Of a stretch of DNA of 64,000 nt, positions 28,501 through 33,841 are shown piece after piece (the stretch's first letter is position 1; each line of letters starts with the position of its first letter). The stretch is from Macrocystis pyrifera (Eukaryota > Sar > Phaeophyceae > Laminariales > Laminariaceae), in NCBI GenBank assembly GCA_031763025.1, contig JASSKH010000020.1, positions 11,359,547 through 11,423,546 of the forward strand, written 5' to 3'. Made by a program: the position numbers and the translations under genes. The notes under the pieces are model-generated. The model did no database searches, was not told the origin of the DNA, and saw only the letters and a list, made by a program, of their open reading frames with translations.

Positions 28501-29040
28501 TTGAGGAGTCTGTCCCCCAATCGGGACTGCAGCCGTAAAGAGGTGAAGTGCCCTCGATATTTCGACATTTTTCCTCATCAATAAAGCGTGTGCACATAGG
28601 ACTGGATTCTCGTTTGGAGACAAATTCGTCGGGATCTAGAGTCATCTGCACGTTTCTGTGCCGTGCCGCACCACACGGGGCGAAGCTTTCACTGCTGCGA
28701 ACATCAACAACTACACTAGTTCCGAGTAGTTTCGTCCCCCAAAACGCACGAAGGCGTAGTTAAAAAAAACGCGGGTTACAGCGCGTCGAAGAGCGGCATA
28801 GTATTACGAGCGGCCATAGTAAATAGGGCAAAATATTGTTAGTACAAATAGGGAAATATATAAGTGTTTGTGTGTACCGTAGGTCCTATTTAAACAATAC
28901 GGTCCCCCGTAATAGCGCACCTGCACGTCGAGACAGAGCCGAATCGCCTCCTCGTATTTTCCCAGCCTCCACAGACCGTTCGCCTTGAGGGCCTTGGTCG
29001 TTGACCACTTCTCCACGTCTCGCTGCTCGCACAGTCTCAC
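2558..29040 (-). CDS. NAA25: NAA25, auxiliary subunit of the NatB N-terminal acetyltransferase (spliced, partial at both ends)
   Basis: NAA25 (yeast Mdm20) is the non-catalytic TPR-rich subunit that holds the catalytic NAA20 subunit and docks NatB on the ribosome; NatB acetylates new proteins starting Met-Asp, -Glu, -Asn or -Gln. Sixteen exons, described separately below, line up in order with the NAA25 family as I recall it, from near human residue 45 to about 560. Diagnostic stretches are [61 protein letters not shown] and [18 protein letters not shown]. Adjoining exon phases agree except at one unresolved junction (7.2/6.26 kb). About 680 codons are visible; human NAA25 has about 970. The first ~40 codons were not found and the C-terminal ~400 lie beyond the left edge. 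The longest intron (25,711-17,948) is 7.8 kb. The family call is strong; single boundaries are inferred. Confidence 0.88.
2645..4355. other. NAA25 intron v15-v16
   Basis: Contains A-rich runs and tatcaccc-type words near 2,935-3,000 that recur at 37.3-37.6 kb. Nothing else was recognised. Confidence 0.6.
4356..4465 (-). CDS. NAA25: NAA25 exon v15
   Basis: Two bases plus 36 codons: [20 protein letters not shown], then [16 protein letters not shown]. The '(H/C)-S-P-x-N' motif is a family hallmark. The donor is CTCAAG|GTCGGG. The acceptor CTGACAG|CT is preceded by an uninterrupted run of 32 C on the coding strand. Confidence 0.88.
4472..4503. repeat. Poly-G run (32 G)
   Basis: On the NAA25 transcript this is 32 C forming the pyrimidine tract of the exon v15 acceptor, ending 7 nt from the splice site. 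Confidence 0.9.
4528..4705 (+). repeat. Dispersed repeat 'H', copy 1
   Basis: gaggtaggattttttttcgc, ggggttcctcaacttagcaa, accattgtatcgttaatctc and ttgaacatccgtcttttagt. It begins about 60 bp from NAA25 exon v15, just beyond the G run, and ends where repeat 'F' begins. Confidence 0.65.
4705..4880 (-). mobile_element. Short interspersed repeat 'F', copy 1
   Basis: It shares with three other sites the blocks gtgaaaacccgacg, cttggcgcaagcaatgcc and agggatgcgagggtctatgg, then tacggcca at the 3' end (minus reading). No ORF is consistent between copies. SINE-like by size and by the tail of its relatives. Confidence 0.55.
4985..5165. repeat. Irregular gcatgagcgt-type repeats
   Basis: The word gcatgag or gcacgagcatg recurs about eight times with variable spacing. 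5,166-5,390 and 5,480-5,880 show nothing recognisable. Confidence 0.5.
5391..5478. repeat. Palindromic repeat 'C', copy 1
   Basis: Family: ~85 bp, ends TTTAGGACTGCAGTCCCGTT / AACGGGACTGCAGTCCTAAA, inner arms tggggacaaac / gtttgtcccca, variable middle. Here: ttaagtcctgcggtcccga ... aaacgggactgcagtcgtaa. Confidence 0.7.
5881..5963. mobile_element. MITE 'A' copy 6, left part missing
   Basis: It starts in the middle (aatattgttggtaaaa) and keeps the right arm, ending cctccgtaat. Confidence 0.72.
6124..6257 (-). CDS. NAA25: NAA25 exon v14
   Basis: One base plus 44 codons plus one base: [20 protein letters not shown], then [18 protein letters not shown]. The acceptor is ACGCGACAG|G and the donor ATATCAG|GTGATC. 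'L-x-x-L-A-x-x-x-L-x-x-L' matches the helix preceding the conserved His-Ser-Pro motif. Confidence 0.82.
7216..7360 (-). CDS. NAA25: NAA25 exon v13 (3' end uncertain)
   Basis: It opens with a Gly-rich stretch ([20 protein letters not shown]) and continues [19 protein letters not shown], which fits the 'V-V-R-E-L' helix of the family. The acceptor TTTACGCAG|CA completes an Ala codon from v12. No good donor follows. TT|GTTTAG at 7,215 keeps phase with v14, while GGC|GTCGGC at 7,244 does not. A small intervening exon is possible. Confidence 0.72.
8233..8330 (-). CDS. NAA25: NAA25 exon v12
   Basis: One base plus 32 codons plus one base: [20 protein letters not shown], then [12 protein letters not shown]. 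The acceptor is CGAATAG|G and the donor AACG|GTGAGT. The 'L-x-R/H-x-x-C-x-x-Q-x-x-x-L-L-G' pattern matches NAA25. The acceptor half of the exon is repeated about four more times upstream (8,480-8,890). Confidence 0.85.
8340..9020. repeat. Tandem region with copies of NAA25 exon v12 and a gacaatagggtatcgg motif
   Basis: Four ~110-bp units, each pairing a copy of the 5' half of exon v12 (with its acceptor) with a stretch of gggcatcgggacaatagggt-type repeats. Exon-like parts lie near 8,480-8,545, 8,585-8,640, 8,693-8,765 and 8,805-8,885. After 8,890 only short aagtcggcggga- and tcgggac-type repeats remain. Confidence 0.75.
8805..8885 (-). pseudogene. Best-preserved extra copy of NAA25 exon v12
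   Basis: On the minus strand CTTAG|G, then [15 protein letters not shown] in the exon's own frame (true exon [15 protein letters not shown]). No matching donor was found, so it may be a pseudo-exon or an alternative exon using another donor. Confidence 0.65.
9178..9485. repeat. GATC-rich dispersed element 'D', copy 1
   Basis: Family landmarks: a gatctagatgatctg-like end, gttgtga..ggttgtacaggatc, then gcagat.at.cgggtcccacc and ggcgacatgaactagatc. No ORF is shared by the copies. This copy carries all blocks, one of them twice. Confidence 0.6.
9786..9954 (-). CDS. NAA25: NAA25 exon v11
   Basis: Two bases plus 55 codons plus two bases: [30 protein letters not shown] and later [12 protein letters not shown]. 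The acceptor is GTCTCAG|AG and the donor AAGAG|GTGAGG; both phases agree with v10 and v12. Similarity to the family is weak here. The call rests on phase, codon content and position. LINE-derived sequence lies just upstream. Confidence 0.68.
9988..10080 (-). mobile_element. LINE 3' terminus fragment beside NAA25 exon v11
   Basis: The last ~90 bp of the LINE family (ggaacggtgctccgtctcga ... aatgagtacc). It is head-to-tail with the fragment at 10.1-10.4 kb and ends about 35 bp before the acceptor of exon v11. Confidence 0.55.
10106..10390 (-). mobile_element. LINE 3' end fragment, diverged
   Basis: It reads on the minus strand with the same blocks (tggtggcgacagacgtcg, the triplet-rich middle, then ggtcaatgg near 10,120). 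It carries internal insertions (two copies of a gcgcgtgacgtg-like piece). No C tail is preserved. Confidence 0.55.
10930..11045. repeat. Imperfect caatcaa/caaccaa repeats
   Basis: Simple tetranucleotide-like sequence immediately downstream of the exon v10 donor on the transcript. Confidence 0.65.
11057..11313 (-). CDS. NAA25: NAA25 exon v10, with a Glu/Lys-rich insertion and an apparent 1-base frameshift
   Basis: The 3' part encodes [20 protein letters not shown], the conserved Cys-Cys-Phe region; the donor is ACCG|GTAAGC. From the acceptor (CTGAACAG|GAA) the phase expected from exon v9 reads [16 protein letters not shown], then a highly charged run of Glu, Lys, Gln and Arg. That frame is one base out of step with the conserved part. 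The switch falls at a run of eight G on the coding strand (C at 11,180-11,187), where seven would restore one frame. I infer an assembly or allele error in the homopolymer; a missed small intron is less likely. Confidence 0.75.
11885..11978 (-). CDS. NAA25: NAA25 exon v9
   Basis: One base plus 31 codons beginning [20 protein letters not shown]. The Arg-Gly-Pro-x-Leu-Ala-x-x-Glu-Leu signature is a strong NAA25 marker. The acceptor is GAACACAG|G. The donor is read as AACAGTA|GTGAGG; using ACA|GTAGTG instead would drop one valine without changing phase. Confidence 0.88.
12000..12245. repeat. Imperfect cgaaacgaaac repeats
   Basis: About 240 bp of acgaaacg-type words in the intron before exon v9. 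The Phe/Arg-rich minus-strand frames here are by-products. Confidence 0.7.
12507..12612 (-). CDS. NAA25: NAA25 exon v8
   Basis: Two bases plus 34 codons plus two bases: [20 protein letters not shown], then [15 protein letters not shown]. The acceptor is CTCTAAAG|GT and the donor CCAAG|GTGAGC. Phases agree with v7 and v9. It matches the weakly conserved linker before the RGP motif. Confidence 0.83.
12780..14650. repeat. Irregular repeat field, core gttcgttgtgcggggaaata
   Basis: The core recurs some 20-25 times at 40-100-bp spacing with variable sequence between, across the intron between exons v7 and v8. MITE copy 7 is embedded. Confidence 0.65.
13121..13229. mobile_element. MITE 'A' copy 7
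   Basis: Full length; left arm ccataggaaataggacc, right arm ggtcctattaactatgg. It sits inside a tandem-repeat region of an NAA25 intron. Confidence 0.82.
14716..14875 (-). CDS. NAA25: NAA25 exon v7
   Basis: Fifty-three codons plus one base: [15 protein letters not shown], then [20 protein letters not shown] and [11 protein letters not shown]. The acceptor is ATAATTAG|GAG and the donor AAACG|GTAGGC. The 'D-x-W-x-x-Y' core is typical of NAA25. A degenerate copy of the exon start lies 180-220 bp upstream (see 15,050-15,095). Confidence 0.92.
15050..15095 (-). pseudogene. Degenerate copy of the start of NAA25 exon v7
   Basis: Minus strand reads E-L-G-R-L-stop-M-K-A-T-L-Y after a (T)CAG-like acceptor; the true exon begins [12 protein letters not shown]. 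Flanking intron sequence (gattcaaaacacaactaac, aagctttgtt) is also similar to that beside the true exon, so ~215 bp was duplicated in tandem. Confidence 0.7.
15680..15851 (-). CDS. NAA25: NAA25 exon v6
   Basis: One base plus 57 codons: [20 protein letters not shown], then an Ala/Ser/Thr-rich stretch and [20 protein letters not shown]. The acceptor is ACCGCAG|G and the donor ATGCAG|GTGAGG. The EAL start matches the family. The Ala-rich middle looks like a disordered insertion. Confidence 0.85.
15974..16063. mobile_element. MITE 'A' copy 8, right end missing
   Basis: Intact left end; the element stops after cgcaggtcctatt, where a gtcgtcggtactc repeat array begins. Confidence 0.75.
16064..16935. 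repeat. Imperfect cattcgtcgtcggtactc arrays
   Basis: Clusters at 16,064-16,275, 16,395-16,465 and 16,815-16,935 share cgtcg(t/g)ta words; MITE copy 9 interrupts them. 16,480-16,810 shows nothing. Confidence 0.62.
16285..16392. mobile_element. MITE 'A' copy 9
   Basis: Full length, both arms 'gttaac', perfect outer ends. It sits within the gtcgtcggtac array. Confidence 0.84.
17202..17311. mobile_element. MITE 'A' copy 10
   Basis: Full length; arms ccatagttactgggacc / ggtcctatgtactatgg. It lies about 130 bp from NAA25 exon v5 (17,441). Confidence 0.82.
17441..17517 (-). CDS. NAA25: NAA25 exon v5
   Basis: Twenty-five codons plus two bases, including [16 protein letters not shown]. The acceptor is GTGTGCAG|GCC and the donor CACAG|GTGAAT. 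The final AG pairs with the first G of exon v6 to make Arg. The intron before it is the shortest in the gene (308 bp). Confidence 0.88.
17656..17765. mobile_element. MITE 'A' copy 11
   Basis: Full length, 'gtaaat' arms. It fills about a third of the 308-bp intron between NAA25 exons v4 and v5. Confidence 0.82.
17826..17947 (-). CDS. NAA25: NAA25 exon v4
   Basis: Two bases plus 40 codons: [13 protein letters not shown], then [17 protein letters not shown]. The acceptor is GGGACAG|GC and the donor AAAAG|GTGAGT. The Leu-Pro-Leu-Ala-Glu-(K/R) motif is one of the best conserved in NAA25 proteins. Confidence 0.92.
18480..18591. mobile_element. MITE 'A' copy 12
   Basis: Left end tagtacggggg; the right end carries a small insertion (ccccttaccgtaata). 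Confidence 0.8.
18600..19540. other. NAA25 intron, no feature recognised
   Basis: Several poly-A runs; the open frames on both strands overlap each other and show no family similarity. Confidence 0.5.
19540..24060. repeat. Satellite-like block (core CCGTTACACGG) in an NAA25 intron
   Basis: About 4.5 kb of short units made of a few words: aaaccgttacacggcaagg, cgagaccgttacaagccg, and aaaccgttacacgtgaagaa. Word order is loosely periodic, not strictly tandem, and decays toward the edges. The word CCGTTACACGG is near-palindromic. The block fills most of the 7.8-kb intron between exons v3 and v4. It is interrupted by repeat 'G' at 21,733-21,875. Confidence 0.8.
21733..21875. repeat. Inverted-arm repeat 'G', copy 1 (inside the satellite)
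   Basis: Starts agatgtcaggaaacagaat, contains ccttgacagacagcaactt, and ends cttgacatgtctcctgacat. The two ends are inverted relative to each other. Confidence 0.62.
24060..25711. other. NAA25 intron between the satellite and exon v3
   Basis: Short gacgggtcaaacctat repeats near 24,200-24,270. Nothing else was recognised. Confidence 0.5.
25712..25775 (-). CDS. NAA25: NAA25 exon v3
   Basis: A 64-nt exon, 21 codons plus one base, reading [20 protein letters not shown] and then a glycine. The acceptor is CTCCGCAG|GCA and the donor GGGAG|GTAAGC. It matches the family segment that follows the conserved Tyr-x-Arg of exon v2, and its terminal G completes a glycine codon with exon v4. The next exon is 7.8 kb away, across the satellite block. 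Confidence 0.87.
25874..26112. repeat. GATC-rich element 'D', copy 2 (decayed)
   Basis: Contains the gatcttatctttagacgatc end and a decayed central part (acatctcaggcaggcaggtta). Confidence 0.5.
26170..26510 (-). mobile_element. LINE 3' end fragment with C-rich tail
   Basis: The minus strand keeps one open frame with [17 protein letters not shown] and [20 protein letters not shown], ending near CSKASNK at the 3' terminus, then a C-rich tail (G-rich 26,152-26,174 on the plus strand). The Cys...Arg-x-x-Leu pattern is the usual downstream end of a LINE ORF2. It is 5'-truncated, as expected from target-primed reverse transcription. Confidence 0.7.
26590..26780 (-). mobile_element. Short interspersed repeat 'F', copy 2
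   Basis: Minus strand: aaacccgacgtgctccgtgc and gggatgcgagggtctatggt, then the end near tgagtatacc and a C run (G at 26,571-26,580). It is adjacent to a LINE fragment with the same orientation and a similar C-rich tail. Confidence 0.55.
26820..27440 (-). repeat. Tandem copies of the NAA25 exon v2 end and donor
   Basis: About five ~120-bp units: ctcacccgtacgtatgata, cacgtaaa, catccattaagatagacagc, cctcgaacatgggcgcaac, then C/T-rich ctccctctacaactccctc. Four units keep the donor CGG|GTGAG(T/C) on the minus strand. The unit next to the true exon still reads [19 protein letters not shown], against [16 protein letters not shown] in the exon. Confidence 0.75.
27449..27607 (-). CDS. NAA25: NAA25 exon v2
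   Basis: Fifty-three codons, phase 0 to phase 0, running from [13 protein letters not shown] through [18 protein letters not shown] to [10 protein letters not shown]. The acceptor is CTGTCAG|AGG and the donor CGG|GTGAGT. The family shows the same pattern of a TPR helix pair ending in a conserved 'Y-x-R' before the next exon. The 3' half of this exon and its donor have been copied several times into the following intron (see 26,820-27,440). Confidence 0.9.
27614..27745. repeat. cagtagtcagtag(a) tandem array
   Basis: About 130 bp of 7- to 10-bp agtcagtag/ggcagta units starting exactly at the acceptor side of NAA25 exon v2, replacing a normal pyrimidine tract. Confidence 0.75.
27954..28061. mobile_element. 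MITE 'A' copy 13
   Basis: Left end tagtacggggg, right end cccccgcaagta; arms nearly perfect. Confidence 0.8.
28062..28458. other. Intergenic-type sequence within the NAA25 v1-v2 intron
   Basis: Holds a gggtcgggtcggg cluster (28,320-28,400) related to that at 54.57-54.70 kb. No gene. Confidence 0.5.
28459..28541. repeat. Palindromic repeat 'C', copy 2
   Basis: ttttagagctgcagtcccgt ... atcgggactgcagccgtaaa, with inner arms ggggacaag / ctgtcccc. A decayed further copy may lie at 28,700-28,760. Confidence 0.7.
28802..28914. mobile_element. MITE 'A' copy 14, abutting the NAA25 exon v1 donor
   Basis: It ends cccccgtaata at 28,914. The next six bases are the donor GTGCGC (minus strand) of exon v1, so on the transcript the hairpin begins at intron base 7. 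The right arm is altered (atttaaacaatacgg). Confidence 0.82.
28921..29040 (-). CDS. NAA25: NAA25 exon v1 (first recognised exon)
   Basis: Forty codons, phase 0 at both ends, containing [20 protein letters not shown], the first TPR-like helix pair of the family. The donor is CAG|GTGCGC at 28,920-28,915. A MITE abuts it, starting at the seventh intron base. The acceptor (CCAG|GTG at 29,041) was chosen as the first AG after a pyrimidine-rich stretch. A second AG six codons further in (before RDVEKW) is possible. At least one exon encoding the start must lie upstream. Confidence 0.82.
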
Positions 29041-30104
29041 CTGGACGGGTCGCCGCGACGTCGCGTAGGGATGAAGGTCCAGGGTAAGGGCATAGGTATG
29101 TGTGGGAGGAAAGGGAAAAAAGAGGCGTGCGACGGCAGGGATCAGGGGTTGCGCTTTTCTGGCCGAAACGTTCTTCACTGACGGGGCACCTCAACCAATG
29201 CGCCAACCCTTACATCAACCTTAGCACCAACCATTGCCTCGACCATTTCAACTGCGTACCTACCCAACCATTGCTTCTTTTTTTTTTCGCACCCCGGTGT
29301 TGCTCTTTCTATAGTCGGGTGTTTTTCGCAAGACTTTATTTTGGAGCCTATTTTGGTTGGGGCTTCTTGTGGTCTGCTTCCTACCCTGGTATGTAAAAGT
29401 GACCCCCAGCCCATGGAGCAGAGATAACCCAGCCCAAAAAGAACTGCCGTGGGAGAAACGACCTTACCTGGGTCCTGGGTTGGGGTCATTTTAATACAGG
29501 AACCACAAGCAGTCAGATATTCTTGGGTCGGGTTGGGATCATCATTACAGACCTGGTAGAAAACAGAGCACGAGAAGTCTATAACCAAAAATTGGTTCCA
29601 ATCAAATTCTTCGCAAAGAATTCCCAGCCCGTGGGGGTGTTGAACTGGTCTATACCAGAATAAATATCGCGCTGAGCAGAGGATTTTTCTCGAGATCGGG
29701 TTTCGGGTGAGGTATAGTATTACGAATACTATTAATATTAACTGCGTAGGACTATTACTATAGTTAATATTTCGGGGGTCCATGGTTAACAGGACCTACG
29801 GTATACATAAAAACCTATACGTTTACCTATTTTTACTAACAATATTTGGTCCTATTTACTATGGTCCCCCAAAATAGTACTCGTATTACTACTATTTAGT
29901 ACTTATATTGCTAGTAGTACTACAGTTATAGTACTAATAATAGCTTAGTGTTCCTTACGAGAGGAGATTCAGAAACATTTGCAGCTAGCCCTACGGTACA
30001 CAGGTCGAAAGGGTTGGGGGAAGGCGAAGGGGAAGGGAACGCAGGGGTAACGGTGAATTCAGGGTGGGGGTACGATACAATACGACTCCCCGCCCCGAAC
30101 AGCG
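29041..30104. other. Region upstream of NAA25 exon v1
   Basis: An upstream NAA25 exon (the ~40 N-terminal codons) should lie here or farther right. No stretch with the expected Arg-x-x-Pro-Ile start was found. Confidence 0.4.
29768..29876. mobile_element. MITE 'A' copy 15
   Basis: Left end tatttcggggg, right end cccccaaaata: matching changes at both ends. Confidence 0.8.
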
Positions 30105-30232
30105 ACGGCGGCGCTCCACTCCGTCTCGAAAGGGACGCGTGGTCACCGGTAGAATGACTAAGGCAAGCTCAGTCTCGACGGGGACGCGCGGTCACTGGTA
30201 AAAAAATGAACTAAGGCAAGCAACAAATGAGT
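30105..30232 (+). mobile_element. Two partial LINE 3' termini in tandem
   Basis: cgtctcgaaagggacgcgtg and then cagtctcgacggggacgcg, each followed by a ggtcac-tggta block. The second ends gcaagcaacaaatgagtac. There is no C run. Confidence 0.55.
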
Positions 30233-30244
30233 ACGACCCGACTC

Positions 30245-30380
30245 GGTGAACACATCACGGCGCTTCACGCTTGGTGCAGGCAAGGTCTGCCTGGTCGGTG
30301 AAAACCCGACGTGCTCCGTCCCGGCAGGGTAGGGAAGCGAGGGTCTATGGTCGTACGACTACGGCCATGCATGATATCAA
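30245..30380 (+). mobile_element. Short interspersed repeat 'F', copy 3, fused to a LINE fragment
   Basis: Plus strand: cgcttcacgcttggtgcagg, ggtgaaaacccgacgtgctc, then ctacggccatgcatgat. It then runs without a gap into LINE coding sequence at about 30,388. The junction suggests template switching or an insertion. Confidence 0.55.
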
Positions 30381-30387
30381 GTACACC

Positions 30388-31170
30388 TCATTCTCTTGGG
30401 ATACAACTATAGCAAAAGTGATACGAAAGGGTAGAGCACACGTATTCAAAATGGATGCGATCCTAACAGAATCGCATCTTGACACCAGGACCAAGAGATG
30501 TATCCTGATGAATGCGGTAGTCGCAAAAGATAGAATGTGCAGGACAAGTACGGGAAGGGAACGCGAAGTTCGTAAGCCAGTTGGAAAAAGCACATATGGC
30601 AGCAGCTAAAAATATTCCAAGATGCTCAAGTACGACTAGTAATACAGCATTGAGAGCAGAACTGGGAATGTACCTACTCAAGACCCAGACACGAGCACGT
30701 TTAAAAGGCAATATAAAGCAAGGAACATGCCAAAAAAGAGGTTGCTATTAATAGCCATAGTTGATAGAGCTGTATCGGAGAAAGCACAAAATGAGCGAGC
30801 TGGAATAAGGTGGAATAGCGTGGTTGCGAAAGTGTGGAAGGGTACAGGAGGAGATCAAGAAGAGATTATGTCCACAGAGAAGTTTTGGGAGGTACAAGGC
30901 AGAAGTAGAAGAAACGACGGAAAGAAGGGAAAGGCTAGCGCTAAGGACCAAGATAAAACCGGAGATACACTTAAGAGATATACGGGGGATAAAGCGAAGG
31001 GATAGGAATGAAAAAGTATTTGCAAAGCCCAATGGACTTCGTGAAAACGCTGAAACTGCGATTTCGTGTAGGTGACCTGGACCTGCCAGAAAGAAGAAAG
31101 AGCGAGGTACCAGGTACAAGGTTCCCCTTCGGGATGTGAGTAACTTGAAATCCCGGGGGCGTCGCAAGGC
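30388..31170 (+). pseudogene. LINE (non-LTR retrotransposon) reverse-transcriptase 3' region, frameshifted
   Basis: Pieces in different plus frames follow one retrotransposon protein: SFSWDTTIAKVIRKGRAH, TRTKRCILMNAVV, FVSQLEKAHMAAAKN, SSTTSNTALRAELGMY, ERAGIRWNSVVAKVW, ERRERLALRTKIK, then FRVGDLDLPERRK. These lie after the RT catalytic core, in the thumb/connection region. At least three frameshifts and no catalytic Tyr-x-Asp-Asp in the surviving part make it a dead fragment. It is joined at its left to the short repeat of 30,245-30,380. Confidence 0.72.
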
Positions 31171-31189
31171 GAAAAGGGAGTCACAGGTA

Positions 31190-33105
31190 ACACCCGTGCC
31201 ACAACTACTACGACTACTATCTATACTACTAAGTACTACTGCTGACCAAACGCTGACACAATATACAGGCAACCTCACGGTTAAGAGTTAACAGAGAGGT
31301 CAAATATCCCCGCGGTATCATGGGTTGGGGCATGACTGCTATACTATACTGCTACCATACACCACCACCACTAACACGTAGATGCAGTACAGGTAGAAGC
31401 AGCATGAATAGATACTGCACTACAATACCTACTACTACTAATACTGTTCCTATAAGACTAAAACTTCCATACAACGGCGACGTAGCATGCAAGCGGTACC
31501 ATGAGTTGGGGGCATGACTACTATGCTGATACTCTTGATGTACACCACTGCAACTATTAATACTACGCAGATAGATGTACTGTAGTAAATGTAGAAGCAG
31601 CATGCACGCTACAAACTACTTGGCACTATACTACCATGGCTACTCTTAACAACGGTTTTGTAAATGTCCACGCTACCTACTTCATACGGTTGAGGGCATC
31701 TATTTACTGCTATCGGCCAGGCGGCAGCAGCAAGCAGAGGTGGACGGACCGAGGGAGCCAGTTATATCACGTACGTGCTCGGTGACGGGTGTGTGGTATA
31801 CGTCAAAGGGCTAGGTGAAACATATATGACGCTCGACACACGTGTGTTGCTGCTGATGCTTGCTGCATCTGCTGCTGCTGAGGTTGATAAAAAACGGGCG
31901 ATTTCAAAATGATTACTATTATTATTATTATTATTATTATTACTATTATTATTATTATTATGCTTGCCATCCGACAATGTGTAATGTTCCAAAAAAGACT
32001 GAGGAACAGAAAGCGAAGAACTCTACAGAACAAAAGCGACGAAGTATCATACCACAAATCAAAACCGATGTTACGCACATGAAGACTGCCAAAACCAACA
32101 TCCCTCCATCTCATCCACCAAAAACGACCACTCCCCTCCTTGAGCACTCCCTAATAACAAGCATCTACCAAAAACCCATTTGACATTTTCAACGCAGAGA
32201 AAATTCAGCAGAGAAAATTCTCGTGCTCGTGCGGGATTGATTATTGTTGACTGCTCGCCACGACTCGCGAGCTCACGGGTAGTAGGTTTCCAAGCCTATT
32301 GCACCCAAAAAAAAAACACGAGACCACGATCACTCGATTGCTCGACCTGGTGAACACTGCACACACTCATGTTGTACTGCTGCTGTCGTAGTGCGCACCG
32401 TGGCCAAGTGTGAGTTCGCACGAATGGTCGTTCTGCCCCTGCGCAGCATCCAATTAATTGCATCTTTGTTGAGATTATATATATGTGTGTTGGTTCCTAC
32501 TTTGACAGGAATCACGGTCCACACACGCACACACACAAAAAACGCGCTATCCGTGGCCGTCACCAAAGCGAGAGCTTAATGAACGACTGTTGCTGTACCG
32601 TGGGTGCCTCTATAGAGCTCGGGGACGGTGTGATCAGACATGATACAGCAGCAGCAGACAGCAGCAGACAGATATCTTCGAAATTGTGGGGTCTCCATTG
32701 TCCTGCTTGGCTCTAGCAGGTCGGAATGGTTCTCCGTCGGTATTTGCCAGGATTCGCCGCGACTTTAGAGGCCCAGAGCACACGCTACGGACCTCGGTCG
32801 GGGCTCGCATTTGGGCCGTGGTGTACACGCGGGCTCCCTGTGCGCCACGCAGCTTAGAGTGCGAGAGGAGACCCGCGGCCGGACTAGAAAAGTAACGTAT
32901 TCCGGAAAACAGTCGACTTGGTACAAAGCAATAAACCACTAGCCGGGAGGAGGAGGAAGTAGATGCACAGATGTACCCGTGTGGCAAAGCAAAAAGAGTA
33001 GGACTCACATACTAACAGTAGGAGAATGTGAAATGTATAAAGAGGAACGGGTTGTGTTAGAAGAGATGATAGAAATAGACGAATAGGACATGAAGGAGCT
33101 TGGTA
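31190..33105. other. Gene-poor stretch between the LINE fragment and MITE copy 16
   Basis: An (ATT)n microsatellite at 31,913-31,960. A GC-richer island at 32,690-32,885 has overlapping open frames on both strands but no recognised protein. Confidence 0.45.
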
Positions 33106-33108
33106 CAC

Positions 33109-33217
33109 TATCACGGGGGACCATAGTAAATAGGACCAAATATTGTTAGTAAAAATACATAAATATATAGGTTTTGGAGTAAACCGCAGGTCCTATTTAC
33201 TATGGTCCCCCGAAATA
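33109..33217. mobile_element. MITE 'A' copy 16
   Basis: Ends tatcacggggg / cccccgaaata. It directly precedes a LINE fragment. Confidence 0.82.
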
Positions 33218-33224
33218 GGTCGCA

Positions 33225-33463
33225 GCAAGAAAACGATCGCTATCCTAGCAGATAGATAAGTGGCCACAGGCGGCGAAAAATGTAGGGGATAAAATTAGCA
33301 AAAAAAAATCCGTGAAATATATGGAAACAACGCAATGAGCGCCCAAATCTTGAGGGTGTCTCTATTAGGAGTAGGAACGGTGCACCGTCTCGAAAGGGAT
33401 GCGAGTTCAATGGTCAAATGACTAACGCCAGCAACAAATGAGTACGCCCCCCCCCCCCCCCCC
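33225..33463 (+). mobile_element. LINE 3' end fragment with a 17-C tail
   Basis: Same family as 26,170-26,510 on the plus strand: the region coding for the Arg-Trp-Trp-Pro-Gln segment (gtggccacaggcggc), then cgtctcgaaagggatgcg, then gcaacaaatgagtac and a run of C. Stops interrupt the frame. It directly follows a MITE. Confidence 0.68.
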
Positions 33464-33769
33464 TCCACTGTATGGGAGTCGAAAAAAAAGTGGGGTGTTC
33501 TTTTTTGTTTTTCGTGTATGTACCCTCTGGCGCTCGACCAAACATTGAATTCAGCGAATGCGAGCTACAAGCTTCTAATCTTGAAGGCGCCAACAAGGCA
33601 GGGACCCCTCCTCGAGTTGCCTGCACCAAGCGCCGACCGCCGACGAATAGGTAGTTACCAGTATGCCGCAACGCTCCCACGAGGAATACGAACCTGTTTT
33701 TTTGCTTTTAGCGAAAACGAAATACGACAAAAATGCCATCATGAGCGACCAACACCAGCCGCCCAGGCG

Positions 33770-33841
33770 CACGCGCCCAGTGTTGCAGCTGCGATAGGGG
33801 TACCAGAACCAGAATAACCAGTACAACCAGTATATGCATAC
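33770..33841 (+). other. Possible small exon or microsatellite coding for Gln/Asn/Tyr
   Basis: GCGATAG|GGG, then GYQNQNNQYNQYMH followed by AC|GTAAGT would be a neat exon. A second Asn-Gln-Tyr-rich open stretch (DQYNQYNQYYQYNQNNQNK) lies at 36,379-36,450. Both are built from the 9-mer accagtaca, so simple-sequence origin is at least as likely. Confidence 0.25.

Noticed and set aside
28802..28914. MITEs acting as introners (elements that create introns)
   Set aside because: The element beside exon v1 occupies only the start of a 1.3-kb intron, and other copies lie deep in introns or between genes; none spans an intron exactly.
29175..29783. 202-codon minus-strand ORF just upstream of NAA25 exon v1 as its N-terminus
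   Set aside because: Sequence does not resemble the NAA25 start, runs through a MITE border, and has no donor in the right phase.
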